Translations under genes and position numbers: made by a program | Shown: one piece after another, positions 9,766 through 20,167 of the stretch | Position numbering within the stretch: the stretch's first letter is position 1 | How the letters are laid out: each line of letters starts with the position of its first letter | Source of the DNA: Diploptera punctata | Lineage: Eukaryota > Arthropoda > Insecta > Blattodea > Blaberidae | Direction: 5' to 3' | NCBI GenBank assembly: GCA_030220185.1 | Contig: JASPKZ010005710.1 | Span: forward strand, 930,001 to 994,000 | Length of the DNA stretch: 64,000 bases | Notes under the pieces: model-generated | What the model was told of the DNA's origin: nothing | The model's database searches: none | Seen by the model: only the letters and a program-made list of their open reading frames with translations

Positions 9766-12700
9766 TTACTTACTTACTTACTCACTGGCACTATCGAACC
9801 CGTAGGTTCATGGCCGCACGGACATAAGCTCTCCATATATCCCTATCCTGAGCTAATGCTTTCCAATCATTCCCTGTATAATCTACTTCCCTCAAATCAT
9901 AGTTAATGTTGTTCTCCCACCTCATTCTTGGTCTACCAACTGGGCGTTTTCCTTCTGGCTTTCCTACAAGAAGTTTCCATGCACGTCTTTCATTCCCCAT
10001 ACGCGCAACATGTCCTGCCCATCGCAGTCTACGGGACTTAACTGTTCTTATTATATCTGGCTTCCTATAAAGACCGTGTAGTTCATTGTTATGTAGTCTT
10101 CTCCATTCACCTGTCTGTTCATCTCTCTTTGGTCCAAAAATTTTCCTAAGAACTTTATTCTCAAATACTCGTAATCTCCTTTCCTCCCTTAAAGTAAGAG
10201 TCCATGTTTCGCACCCATATAATATAACTGGTAGAATAATAGTTTTATATATTTTCAGCTTAACGTTTTTTGAAAGGAGTTGGGACATCAAAAGTCTCTG
10301 CAATGCATAATAGCATGCATTTCCAGAATTGAGCCTATGTTTAATTTCTTTGTGCATCTCATTCCTATTTGTGATTATTGTTCCTAGGTATTTGAATTCA
10401 GCCAATTCCTCAAAATTTCCCTCATTTGTCATTAGCTGTCCATTTCCATTATATAATGTATTTCTACGTGTGACCATATATTTAGTTTTACTGATATTTA
10501 CTTCCAGTCCTAATTTCTTAGTGTTACTCAATAGTGTGTGCGTGTTGGCCTTTAGTATCTCCTCGCTATCGGCCAGTAGTACTACATCATCAGCATAAAC
10601 TAACAGCTTATTAATACCATTGAGTTGTAAGCCTTCCTCATTCTCTAAAGATTTAATGGCATGCTCTAGTACAAAATTAAATAGTAGAGGAGATAGTGCA
10701 TCTCCTTGCTTCAACCCATTCTGGATTTCAAAAGTGTCTGAAAACTGTTTGCCTACACGCACCCTACTCGTTGAGCCATTTAGACACATTCGTATAAGTC
10801 TAACTAACTTTTTAGGAATTCCGAACTCCAGCAGGATACTATATAACTTCTCCCTCTTAATTGAATCATATGCTTTTTGGAAGTCTACGTATAGTTGATG
10901 TACAGTACCATTATATTCCCATTTCTTTTCTAAAATCTGTCTTATACTAAAAATCTGATCTGTTGTAGACCTGTTTCTTCTAAATGCACATTGATGATCT
11001 CCTAGAATGTCATCAATATAGGGAGTAAGTCTGCTTACTAATATATTTGTTAGAATTTTGTACGAAGTTGAAAGTAATGAGATGCCCCTATAGTTGTTGC
11101 AATCAGTTTTATCTCCTTTCTTATAAATTGGTACGATAATTGATTCCTTCCATTCATCTGGAAGAGCTTCTTTTTCCCAAATCATACTAAGCAAACAGCG
11201 TATCTTGTCCATCAATTTTTCTCCCCCTGATTTTATCAGTTCTGCTGGGATCTCATCTGAACCTGATGCTTTATACATCTTCAATTTTTCAATTGCCATT
11301 TCAACCTCTAATGCACTTGGCTCTGCGACTAGCATTTCTGCTGTCTGTAACTTATCCTCCTCAATGTCCTGTTCTGTATGTACATTTAATAGCTGATTAA
11401 AATAACTTTTCCATCTATTTAATATACTCTTGGAATCTGCAATCATATCCCCATTTTCATTCCGAATTATGTTTGTTCTAGCCTGAAACCCTTTCTTCTC
11501 TATACTAATTCCCTGATATAATTCTCTAATGTTCCTATTTTTTGCATTCATTTCAAGATCATTAATCTTCTCTCTCAAATATTCCCTCTTTTTACTCTTT
11601 AGTAACTTGGTGGTTTCCCGTCTAACACTACCCAATTGCTCTAAATTTACCTCATTTGGCTCGTGTAACCATTTCATTTTTGCTAGCTTTCTTTTCTTTA
11701 CAATGTCGGCACATTCCTCATCAAACCATTTCTTTTTTTGCCTCTTTTTTAAACAACCAATGCTTTCTGATGCTGACAATTTAATAGTATCTCTTATAGC
11801 CTCCCATTCTTTATTTATATCAGTTTCTTCTTCGTTTGCCACATTGTCATCTGAAGATTCCAGTACTTCAAATCTATTAGCAATTTTGATTTGGTATTCT
11901 TGCCGCATTTCATCATTTTTCAAGTTTTTTAATTCATATTTTACAGAATCATCTTTAGCGTTTGTTCCTCTCATAAGCGATAGCCGTTGTCTGATTTTCA
12001 CCCTGACCAGATGATGATCTGAATTGCAGTCTGTCCCTCTAACTGATCTAACATCAATGATGCTACTGTGCCAGCGTTTATCCACTAATACATGATCTAT
12101 CTGGTTCCGAGTTTCTCCATCTGGGGACGTCCAGGTGTATTTATGAATATCCTTATGCTGAAATGTTGTGCTCTTAACAATGAGATTCTTTGATGTGGCA
12201 AATGTGACTAATCTAACCCCGTTGTCGTTACTATCTTCATGAAGACTGAATTTGCCTATTGTTGGTTTGAATATATCTTCCCGCCCCACTTTTGCATTAA
12301 AATCTCCTAAGACAATTTTCATATGATATCGTGAAAGGCTATCAAATAAGCATTCTAATTCTTCATAGAACTCATCCTTGATCTTGTCATCTTTATCTTC
12401 TGTGGGGGCATGTACATTTACAATTATAAAATCATGTCGTTTACCCTTTAGAATTATGTATGATATCCTATCACTAACAAACTTAATATCTCGGATAGCG
12501 GATAGGATCCTCCTTCTGACTAAAAAACCCGTTCCAAATGCAGGTCTTTCTGCACCCCCATAGTATAATGCAAAGCTTCCTGATTCCTGACTACCTTCTC
12601 CTGGCCACCTAACTTCCTGTAAAGCGACTATATCCAAGGGCGATTTATCCAATTCCCGCGTTAATATCTCTAGTGCCCCGCTATTGTATAAAGTCCTAAC

Positions 12701-13044
12701 ATTCCATGTTCCTAGGAACATGTCTCTGTGTTTGAGCCTTTGGCATGGGTTCCCTGAAGTAGTCCCCGCCCGGAGAACCGAATGGGGGACTATTTGACCT
12801 CCGGAAAATTTTACCCCAGTAGAACCCATGTCCGCATTTCTTGACGGTTGTATTTTTACGGTGAAAGATCGTCACTCTTTCGACCAAGGTACTTATTTCG
12901 TCTGGCTTATCACCTTCGACCAGTCCGGCATGGGTAACCCTATCGGCAGCAATGCTACCGCCGGCATAGCTCTCAGGATCATTTAAGCACACAAGCCACT
13001 CCACCACGACAAGGTAAAGATACCATGGAGGGTGTGACTTTTTG
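9766..13044 (-). mobile_element. Full-length RTE-clade LINE with target duplication
   Basis: About 3.28 kb, flanked by identical 14-bp direct repeats tgtgactttttaac at 9752..9765 and 13045..13058. The 3' end (left, since the element is minus) consists of TAAG repeats directly after a very short 3' UTR, typical of RTE elements. A 103-codon frame at 12696..13007 (with an AADRVTHAG stretch) overlaps the start of the main ORF and may be a short ORF1 or a leader. The target is itself a MITE-like repeat. Confidence 0.85.
9791..12829 (-). CDS. RTE ORF2: AP endonuclease plus reverse transcriptase
   Basis: An uninterrupted 1012-codon frame. Residues about 38-275 form an APE-type endonuclease: GTWNVRTLY at 40, LQEVRW with catalytic Glu72, GDFNAKVG with Asp176, NQIDHV with Asp245 and SDHHLV at 270-275. 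Residues about 515-790 form the reverse transcriptase: PIYKKGDK, YRGISLL, YVDFQKAYDS with Asp649, GLKQGDALSPLLFN and YADD at 745-748. The C-terminus has CETWTL, LRWAGHVARM and GRPRMRW, repeated in the truncated copies in this window. All catalytic residues of both domains are present, so the copy could encode a working protein. The product would nick target DNA and copy its own RNA there. The start codon is the first in-frame ATG and could instead lie upstream by frameshifting from the overlapping frame. Confidence 0.92.
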   Translation of the reverse strand: MGSTGVKFSGGQIVPHSVLRAGTTSGNPCQRLKHRDMFLGTWNVRTLYNSGALEILTRELDKSPLDIVALQEVRWPGEGSQESGSFALYYGGAERPAFGTGFLVRRRILSAIRDIKFVSDRISYIILKGKRHDFIIVNVHAPTEDKDDKIKDEFYEELECLFDSLSRYHMKIVLGDFNAKVGREDIFKPTIGKFSLHEDSNDNGVRLVTFATSKNLIVKSTTFQHKDIHKYTWTSPDGETRNQIDHVLVDKRWHSSIIDVRSVRGTDCNSDHHLVRVKIRQRLSLMRGTNAKDDSVKYELKNLKNDEMRQEYQIKIANRFEVLESSDDNVANEEETDINKEWEAIRDTIKLSASESIGCLKKRQKKKWFDEECADIVKKRKLAKMKWLHEPNEVNLEQLGSVRRETTKLLKSKKREYLREKINDLEMNAKNRNIRELYQGISIEKKGFQARTNIIRNENGDMIADSKSILNRWKSYFNQLLNVHTEQDIEEDKLQTAEMLVAEPSALEVEMAIEKLKMYKASGSDEIPAELIKSGGEKLMDKIRCLLSMIWEKEALPDEWKESIIVPIYKKGDKTDCNNYRGISLLSTSYKILTNILVSRLTPYIDDILGDHQCAFRRNRSTTDQIFSIRQILEKKWEYNGTVHQLYVDFQKAYDSIKREKLYSILLEFGIPKKLVRLIRMCLNGSTSRVRVGKQFSDTFEIQNGLKQGDALSPLLFNFVLEHAIKSLENEEGLQLNGINKLLVYADDVVLLADSEEILKANTHTLLSNTKKLGLEVNISKTKYMVTRRNTLYNGNGQLMTNEGNFEELAEFKYLGTIITNRNEMHKEIKHRLNSGNACYYALQRLLMSQLLSKNVKLKIYKTIILPVILYGCETWTLTLREERRLRVFENKVLRKIFGPKRDEQTGEWRRLHNNELHGLYRKPDIIRTVKSRRLRWAGHVARMGNERRAWKLLVGKPEGKRPVGRPRMRWENNINYDLREVDYTGNDWKALAQDRDIWRAYVRAAMNLRVR

Positions 13045-13058
13045 TGTGACTTTTTAAC

Positions 13059-14065
13059 TCATGCCACAAATGCTAGTCAATGACCAATCACGTTTCAATG
13101 AATGTTGTTTTAAAACCAATGGCAGTCGTGTTTCACCTCGCTCTTTATCGATTTATCTTTATCAGCTCCTGCTTTTGTGATAAAGAAAGCTCCTCCTTTT
13201 TAATGTTCTGAACAAGTCAAAGCATTATTTTTCTCCAACAAATAGATTGAATATAGCAAAACATGAAAATATTCCTTGATTTTACTGAGTTGTTTACTAA
13301 AAATATAAATGAATAACCCGTAATGTTGATTATGGTATATAGTTTGATGTGTTACATTATTTCTCCACTTGGGTGCACTCTTACAATATTGCGATCTTAT
13401 TTGGCAATAAATAATATGATTAAGCAGCAGTGAATGAACATAACCTCACATTACTTACTTACTTACTCACTGGCACTATCGAACCCGTAGGTTCATGGCC
13501 GCACGGACATAAGCTCTCCATACATCCCTATCCTGAGCTAATGCTTTCCAATCATTCCCTGTATAATATACTTCCCTCAAATCATAGTTAATGTTGTTCT
13601 CCCACCTCATTCTTGGTCTACCAACTGGGTGTTTTCCTTCTGGCTTTCCTACAAGAAGTTTCCATGCACGTCTTTCATTCCCCATACGCGCAACATGTCC
13701 TGCCCATCGCAGTCTACGGGACTTAACTGTTCTTATTATATCTGGCTTCCTATAAAGACCATGTAGTTCATTGTTATGTAGTCTTCTCCATTCACCGGTC
13801 TGTTCATCTCTCTTTGGTCCAAAAAATAACCTCACATTTCTGATTTGTTTTCAAACATCGCCGTTTACATTAAATATATAAATATTTTAAAATAACTATA
13901 GTTAAACAATGATTTGTGAGTAAACAGCTTAATTTTATTCGTTAAATAGTCCTAACAAATGCCACTCTTGATTTCCAAATTCTCTAGATAAATTCACTCC
14001 TCACTTCGTGAGTCGTGAATTTATCAATAATTTGGAAATCACTCGTGGCATTACTTATGAAGACA
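13059..14065 (-). mobile_element. MITE-like repeat, copy C, interrupted
   Basis: Reverse orientation relative to copies A, B and D. It starts with ctcatgcc text directly at the RTE insertion site and ends with the hairpin at about 13970..14056. A truncated RTE at 13453..13825 splits it. Confidence 0.7.
13453..13825 (-). mobile_element. 5'-truncated RTE copy, young
   Basis: It encodes the last 115 or so codons of ORF2 with only a few amino-acid differences from the full copy (for example GKHPVGRP for GKRPVGRP). It is flanked by 13-bp repeats ataacctcacatt at 13440..13452 and 13826..13838 and has the same TAAG 3' tail. Confidence 0.85.
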
Positions 14066-14566
14066 ATGTTCAAACCAACGTTAATGCAGATAAATTTAGG
14101 AAATGATTCTAATGTTAGGCAGCTCCTGTTTTCCTGTGGTAGGGAATTCCCATTGCGAGAAGTGGAAATAGTATATTCTCGGGGTTTCTTCTTTCCCCCC
14201 CCCCTGCCAAAAACTTAATTTCAGGACTTCTTCATACTTATGTCATCTATTTCGTTTCTTTAATTTTATCTGGCCCTGTGGTGATGCGATAGCCTGTTCA
14301 GGGGTATCTTCCTATAGCACAGAACTTCAATAATAATAATAGGGGCATTCGATGTAGTATACAACCTGTGGCCGTATAGTTCGTAATCTGTGATCTGTCC
14401 TAACATTCATAGTTCATCATTTCCCTAAAAAAAGTTTGCATTCTATATCTTTAACCCTTCTCCCCACATTTTAAGGATATTTTAGTTGAATGTGTTTCAT
14501 CTCATCTCATTCCTCGACTGGCATTAGCCTGACGGTAGTAAGTTTACTTTTCCGTAGGCTTGTATA
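14066..14566. other. No recognisable feature
   Basis: Unassigned intron sequence with a C9 run near 14197. The short plus-strand frame from 14015 begins inside the MITE-like repeat and looks spurious. Confidence 0.5.
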
Positions 14567-14735
14567 GTTAGGGAATGCCCCAGCTTAGTTGGTTGCAGTA
14601 ATATGCTAGAAGTCAGGTCATGGGTTCGAGTCCCGATGGGGTTAGGATTTTTTTAATTTTCATAAACCTTGCCACAGCCCTGGGGTCGACTCATCCTCTA
14701 ACGGAAATAAGTACCAGGCGTATATAAACATAAAT
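14567..14735 (+). repeat. SINE family B, partial
   Basis: Carries the B-box-like gggttcgagtcccg and the body text tggggtcgactcatcct shared with the 48.0 kb copy. Confidence 0.7.
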
Positions 14736-14765
14736 TATAGAGGGATATAAATTATAGAGGCCTAC

Positions 14766-14850
14766 AGTTAATTGTTGGAAAACATTAGCTCAGGATAGGG
14801 ATGTATGGAGAGCTTATCTACGCGCGGCCATGAACCTCCAGTTTTTATAG
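14766..14850 (+). mobile_element. RTE LINE 3' end, short
   Basis: Matches the last 28 or so codons of RTE ORF2 (KTLAQDRD, AAMNL codons) in plus orientation. Confidence 0.7.
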
Positions 14851-14965
14851 TTCCAGTTTGTTAGTTGTGTTCAGAGTAATTAGGATTATGTCGTAAATAT
14901 AATTTTTTTCTACATTTTAAAATATCTGATTGACAATAAAATAATAATCTTGATAACATTATTTA

Positions 14966-15622
14966 TCATAAGTAATGCCACGAGTGATTTCCAAATTATC
15001 GATAAATTTATGAGTCTCACGAAGTGAGGAGTGAATTTATCTAGAGAATTTGGAAATCAAAAAGTGGCATTTGTTAGGACTATTTAACGAATAAAATTAA
15101 GCCGTTTACTCACAAATCATTATTTAAATATACTTATTTTAAAATATTTATATATTTAATGTAACGGCGGTGTTTGAAAACAAATGAGAAACGTTATGTT
15201 TCATTTGTTCATCACTGCAACCAGATCATTTTTTTAAAAAAATAGAATCGCAATATTGTAAGAATGCACCCTAGTGGAGAAAAAAATGAAACACATCATT
15301 ACAGGTTATTAATTAATTTCTGATGTCCTATGATGTTAATATGTCAATTATATTTTTCTGCAACGTTAATTTCTGGGAAATAATACGTTTAAGAAAGTGC
15401 AAACAGTCTTTTTTGTGGTATAATCAATTGCTACAAATGTTTTTCTGTTATATCTCGCCAGCAGAATCTGGTTACATTCGTGCAATATATATACAATCTG
15501 GGAGCCACTAGATAAAATGAAAGTGATAAAATCGAGGCGAAAAAGACTGTGATTGGTTGTAAATCAAAATTCATTGAAATGTGATTGGTCATTGACTGCC
15601 ATTTGGGCATGAGTTAAATAGT
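14966..15622 (+). mobile_element. MITE-like repeat, copy D
   Basis: The copy with the clearest terminal hairpin. It has nested inverted segments around tcacgaagtgag at about 14985..15070, then actatttaac, and ends in gttaaatagt at 15622. Confidence 0.75.
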
Positions 15623-15654
15623 AAATAATAATGAAGTCTATGGTAAAATTCTGT

Positions 15655-15890
15655 TGAGTTATTAGTCAGAGAATATAAAATTATAGTATTAAATTATAAA
15701 ATTTTACCTTGTTTAGCAGTCTCAACTGTTAAAATTTTAAATCATTGTTATACCTTTCGGGACCAGTCCCATCCTCAGCACAATATTGTTCGCTACTGTC
15801 CAGTTATCATCCAGCTACTATGAGCCTAGAATCTTTTAATTATTTCAATAGTTGAGGAGGCTGAAAAACAAGGTACAATTTTATATTCTC
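15655..15890 (-). mobile_element. Fold-back segment with hammerhead-like core
   Basis: The outer arms gagaatataaaatt and aattttatattctc face each other. Inside lies a hammerhead-like sequence on the minus strand. Probably a remnant of a Penelope-like end, by analogy with the other loci. Confidence 0.4.
15744..15784 (-). ncRNA. Hammerhead-ribozyme-like motif (degenerate)
   Basis: On the minus strand: stem I strands attgt/acaat, CTGAGGA box, an extra T, stem II GGGAC/GTCCC with loop TG, then GAAA. The stem III region (aggtat...) is no longer self-complementary, so activity is doubtful. Confidence 0.4.
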
Positions 15891-15898
15891 TAATATTC

Positions 15899-16240
15899 TG
15901 TATGTGTGTCCAACGCTGTGAGCTCGAGATGGCGTGCTGCCTTGTCACGCAGTGGGCTCGGGCGATTCCTGTCGGGACAAGTTTCCTGGATGATGTTTTT
16001 TCGGAGTTTTTCCTCGTCTTAAGACAAATGTCAGGAAACTTTAAGGTCCAAAATGCCCCCGAATATAATCTGGCCATCATTATCATCAATATAATCGCCT
16101 TATTAGATTAAAGTCTCTCCTAGCGTATCATTTCCGCCATCATCACTTTACATATCCGCCTTCCAGGCGTTACAATGGGTTACAATAAGCCAATGCCAGG
16201 AGAGGATACCAGAAATGTTGAAAGACAAAAATTGTGGCAT
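15899..16240 (+). repeat. SINE family C, diverged
   Basis: A tRNA-like head (cgctgtgagctcgagatggcgtgctg) and the agacaaatgtcaggaaac body are shared with copies at 20.17 and 50.91 kb. The 3' part (ccttccaggcg, caatgccagga) is shared with the SINE at 23.25 kb. Confidence 0.65.
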
Positions 16241-16376
16241 TGAATATAAAAAAAAAATCTTATGTTTTCAATTTTATTTTGAGCCGCTTTAACATGATTA
16301 GTCATATCGGATCTAGGATCTCTTAAATGTAGGCTATGCCAATAGGCTGTGGTAAATAATTATTAATTAATGAAAT

Positions 16377-16695
16377 TCAACACAACAATCTGCCAGAATA
16401 CAAGCTGCTGAAATGAGATTCCTCAGACCAATAGCAGGATATCAAAGAACAGACAAAAACATAACACAGAAATAAGACAACAGCTAAAAGTAGAGGAATT
16501 AAACACAACAATGGAGAAATGCAGAACAAACTGGAAATAATACTTGGCAAGGATGACTGAGAATAGAATACCAAAAGCAGCATACAGCTATTCGCCATGA
16601 GGAAGAAGAAGTTTGGGAAGACCAAAGAAAAGATGGAAAGAGCAGCAATTTGGAGCCGGAACAGGCTAGTAAATAGGCCTAAACCGTAAGAAAAA
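16377..16695 (+). mobile_element. Degenerate LINE post-RT fragment
   Basis: The plus-strand translation shows QAAEMRFLRPIAGYQRTDKN, then frame-broken RIPKAAYSY and GRRSLGRPKKRW. The last 50 bases (aacaggctagtaaatagg) recur inverted at 54.2 kb, marking the family's 3' end. Confidence 0.7.
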
Positions 16696-16837
16696 GAAGA
16701 AGAAATAATGAAATTATTATTAGTGACGAAATGGGTAGTGGAAATGAAATTCTAACCAAATATTTGCCTTGGGGACGGAAGAAAAACAGAAAAAAACCCA
16801 GTCAGATTGACTAGCACAGGGACTTGATCTCGGGATT

Positions 16838-17235
16838 ACGAGTATTTGAGAATAAAGTTCTTAGGAAAATGTTTGCACCAAAGAGAGATGAACAGACAGG
16901 TGAATGGAGAAGACTTACATACCAGTGAGCTATATGGCCCTTATAGGAAGGCTGATATAATAAGAACAGTTGAGCCTTGTAGACTGCGATGGGCAGGACA
17001 TGTGGCACGGATGGGGAATGAAAAACGTGCATGGAAGCTTCTTGTAGGAAAACCAGAAGGAAAAAGCCCAGATGGTAGACCAAGAATGAGGTGGGAGAGC
17101 AACATTAATTATGGTTTGAGAGAAGTAGATTATACAGGGAATGATTGGAAAACATTAGCTCAGGATAGGTATGTATGGAGAGCTTATGTCCGCACGGCCA
17201 TGAACCTACGGGTACGATAGTGCCAGTGAGTTAGT
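16838..17235 (+). mobile_element. RTE LINE 3' fragment
   Basis: The frame 16846..17220 matches the RTE C-terminus (CRLRWAGHVARMGNEK, GRPRMRWESNINYGLRE) with one frame break near 16910, then stop and a GTTAGTTAG tail. Lies close to CHSY1 exon 1 in opposite orientation. Confidence 0.8.
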
Positions 17236-17339
17236 TAGATCTGTAAATTACGAGCCAAACTATACTGTCTGAGAAAGTCATCACTCTAATATTGTCCAGA
17301 GTCCAGATTTATTCCAAAAAGCTTTTATTTTTATAAAAT

Positions 17340-17605
17340 AGTCTTACATAATAATGAAGGACATCGCATGTTAAATATTGAAAACACCCTAACAGTAATG
17401 CACAGAGAAAATAATCCAGCGAAGATAAACGTACTCGAAGAGATGGAAATCATGAAAGCAGCTCACAACGACAGCCTGATAAACGAAAACGAACCCAATA
17501 CATGCAACCCCCTCTACCAGATCTTCAGTGAAACACCAGTTTTGAATCCTGCCGATGATGGGACAAGTCCCGAAAGCGCTACAGTTAAATGATAATTAAG
17601 TTGAG
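17340..17605 (+). mobile_element. Penelope-like element C-terminal fragment
   Basis: A 74-codon frame (17368..17592) reads LNIENTLTVMHREN, KINVLEEMEI and NPLYQIF. This resembles the end of the GIY-YIG endonuclease domain of Penelope-like retroelements, which cut target DNA. A hammerhead-like motif overlaps the end of the frame, as reported for this class of elements. The upstream RT domain is missing. Confidence 0.6.
17549..17584 (+). ncRNA. Hammerhead-ribozyme-like motif
   Basis: Stem I CTG/CAG, box CCGATGA (U4 changed to C), extra T59, stem II GGGAC-AA-GTCCC, GAAA, stem III palindrome AGCGCT and A at the cleavage position. The changed box residue makes this copy probably inactive. Confidence 0.5.
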
Positions 17606-17682
17606 GAGACGGACCTTTCAGGTGAATATTCTATAATTTTATATCTTTTATTTTTATAAAATAGTTTTAGATAATTTCTTAC

Positions 17683-18395
17683 CTGTCAGGTCTGACGTAG
17701 ACGTCGTCATCTGCCCTGAGAAACCATTCAAACTTATTTCCATAGTTCTCCCACATGTATTGGAGCATGAGAAACGACTTCTTCTGGGGAGGATAGGAGT
17801 CATCGACTCCTTTGAGTCTCACCAGAGGTAAATCAGGTCTATTTGCAGGCGGTATCGATGTGGAAGACGTGAAAAACGCGATTCGACCCGGCAATTCTTT
17901 CCCCCAAGTTTCATACACTGCAGTAGCACGCGTTGGTAAATATTTCTGCGCTGTCATGACCCCAACGAACAAGAGTGTCTTTCTTGAGTTATGTACTGTC
18001 TCCCCCGCAGTTAAACCTATGATCTTCAGTGGATCATCATTCACTCTACTCACTAATAAACTAATTTCTTCTGGATTTGTAGGCATTGGTCCCGATTTAT
18101 GTTCCCAACAGCTTCCATTCACACTCGCACCATTACCACCCCAAATAACTGCTAGGAGTCCCACTCCTAAACGAGATGTGATGAGAAATCCTACAGCCAA
18201 ACCCACGAGTATTCCTAATGTAGCATGGATTCCTCGCCGTCTTTTTGCAGACGATAGCATTGTGATAGGTACTCTGAGAGGACGCCTGAGGGGAGGAAGG
18301 CGGCGTCGAGTCGGTGTAAATGTCAAAAGTTGCGTCGAAGGGTGACATAGATGATTGTCTTGGAAGTGATGGTCGTCTTCGCAGTAGGCCACCAT
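17683..18395 (-). CDS. CHSY1: Chondroitin sulfate synthase 1, first coding exon
   Basis: It encodes the N-terminus of the Golgi type II enzyme that extends chondroitin chains on proteoglycans. From Met46 (codon 18258..18260) the layout is basic SSAKRRRG, a hydrophobic anchor (LGILVGLAVGFLITSRLG), a short stem, then the first glycosyltransferase domain: LLFVGVMTAQKYL, ETWGKELPG, GVDDSYPPQKKSFLML and FEWFLRADDDVYVRPD, whose DDD is the metal-binding DxD of the glucuronyl-transfer domain. The donor is GACAG|GTAAGAA at 17683. The phase joins perfectly to 1226, skipping 16,456 bases. Two starts are possible: 18395 has a good context (caacATGG) and adds 45 residues; Met46 gives the compact cytoplasmic tail usual for the family, and I favour it. 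The antisense frame 17812..18345 is a shadow. Confidence 0.92.
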
Positions 18396-19150
18396 GTTGC
18401 CCTCCAGATACGCAAGAATTTTCCAGGAGATGCAACGACAGCGGTAAATGAGTTCGCCTGGATGACATCTTCGAGCGGACTACTCGTGAAATGTGTCTGG
18501 AGAGTCTTTGGGATTATGGCATGAGTTGATTCCCGCCTCCACCTTGCAGCCATTTGTTAAACACTAAACCCTTCCCCCGCCCTTCAAGCGGCTTTTGAAC
18601 ACTCCCACAACTCCGCAGTCCAGAAAAATAATACATATAGACCTAAACACCGCAATAAAACCACGCGTTTAAATTAAAAGCACCATCTATTAATATAAAC
18701 ATTAAAATAAAATTGACATTATTTTATACACACTCCTTCTTGAAAATAAACTAAAAGAACCGACGTTTACCATAACTTTAAGAATAATAAACTCACAAAT
18801 ACAATTTGCAAAATCCTATTTTCATATTTTTTTATAAGCAGTTGCATAATATTCTCTTAGAACGTCTACACGAATATTGTAAACCAAGAAAACTAGCAAA
18901 TCACGGTTATAATTCCCGCCAGAAATGACTTGTCGACATGCGCATTTTAATTAAAGAGGGCGCCGCCATTACATTAACGATATCACCCTCCATTTTGATT
19001 GTTTACATCGCAGATGAAGAATAATTTCAACAATGTATGCACTTAACTAGACACTTGATGACAGAATACCTTCCTTCCATCTCGCAAGGAAGCGAAGAAC
19101 AGAAATAACTTGCTTCGTGCCATTACCGCTAGGTGTCACAAGCAACCAAC
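18396..19150 (-). promoter_or_regulatory. Likely CHSY1 5' leader and promoter region
   Basis: Relatively GC- and CpG-rich for this window and free of recognised repeats. It contains ATGGCGGC-type and TGCGCATG sequences near 18945..18970, resembling YY1 and NRF1 sites. A 76-codon upstream frame (18323..18553, minus) overlaps the coding start in another frame. No TATA box or initiator stands out. The role is inferred from position. Confidence 0.35.
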
Positions 19151-19812
19151 GATTCCTCCAAGGTTTTTTTTTATGAAATCTCCATTTGAATGAAACGTGT
19201 TTAAATTGATGTTTTATCTGCTTATTATGACTGGTTGCACAATTTCAGAGTTCGCAAAGAGTCCGGTTTCATCATAGGAATTTAAATAAAATGCGGTACT
19301 TTTATTTTACAGACATGTATTTTTTGTATATCTATTAAAGTAGGCACAGTTTTCATGTTTCTCATTTGGTAAAAAATCTAAAATATTTTTTTATCGAAAC
19401 AAAAATAACGTCTAAATAATATTGTTAATAATTTTAGCAATACTTTATGTGAGGTTACGTCTAACATTCAATTCGTGTGGGGTATGAGCCTGCTTGCCCC
19501 ATTGTTATAATAGTCGGCGTCTATGCCTATTACTGCTGTGGACTATTCTTTGACTCTCGAAGGAGTGGAAGAGGATGCACTTGCATCTCCTTTAAAAACT
19601 TTTTTTTAATGTTACGAATAAGAATTGTACATAGGATGACATTTATTGTCTTGTCAAATTACAAAAGAATATATAAACTGTTTTCGGATTCAACGCTGCC
19701 TAATTATCTAACAAAAACTGGAAAGAAAGTGCATCTACTCTCTGTGCAATCAACTTCAGCTTCATGTTCAAATTTTAAAACTGACATTTAGTAAAATCTC
19801 AAAAGATATATT
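19151..19812. other. Intergenic, no recognisable gene
   Basis: A 104-codon plus-strand frame (19477..19791) is present but has no recognised domain, and nothing supports expression. Confidence 0.5.
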
Positions 19813-19838
19813 CATCATCATCATCATCATCATCATCC
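19813..19838. repeat. (CAT)n microsatellite
   Basis: ATC repeats at the 3' terminus of the adjoining minus-strand LINE. Confidence 0.9.
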
Positions 19839-20125
19839 GGTATCATGGCAACTGCCGCCGTCTTCCGGAAACCGGGATCCATTCCATAACAATTTTAGGC
19901 AATCTTTGCTCTGGCATTCTTTTGACATGGCCATACCACTGTAATATTTTCTTTTCTATAATGTCTATGATGTCTGGCTCCTCTTCTACGCCCATAATTT
20001 CCCTTATTTCTTTATTTTGTATTCTATCCATTCTAGATTTTCCAGCTGATCTTCTTAAAACATCCATTTTTGTACTTAAAATTATTTTCATTTCCCTGGT
20101 AGGAATTTTCCAGTCTTGAGATCTT
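19839..20125 (-). mobile_element. LINE post-RT fragment
   Basis: The minus-strand frame includes STKMDVLRRSAGKSRMDRIQ, IIEKKILQWYGHVKRMPEQRLP and MEWIPVSGRRR. Same family as the interrupted copy at 23.58-24.60 kb. Confidence 0.75.
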
Positions 20126-20167
20126 ATATATCTAATATATATAAAATATAGTATATATATATATATA

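Noticed and set aside
16811..17083. Minus-strand 90-codon frame
   Set aside because: Antisense of the RTE 3' fragment at 16.84-17.24 kb.
17812..18345. 177-codon plus-strand frame
   Set aside because: Exactly antisense to CHSY1 exon 1; a shadow of its codon structure.
19477..19791. 104-codon plus-strand frame
   Set aside because: No domain, no splice or promoter support, in repeat-rich intergenic DNA.
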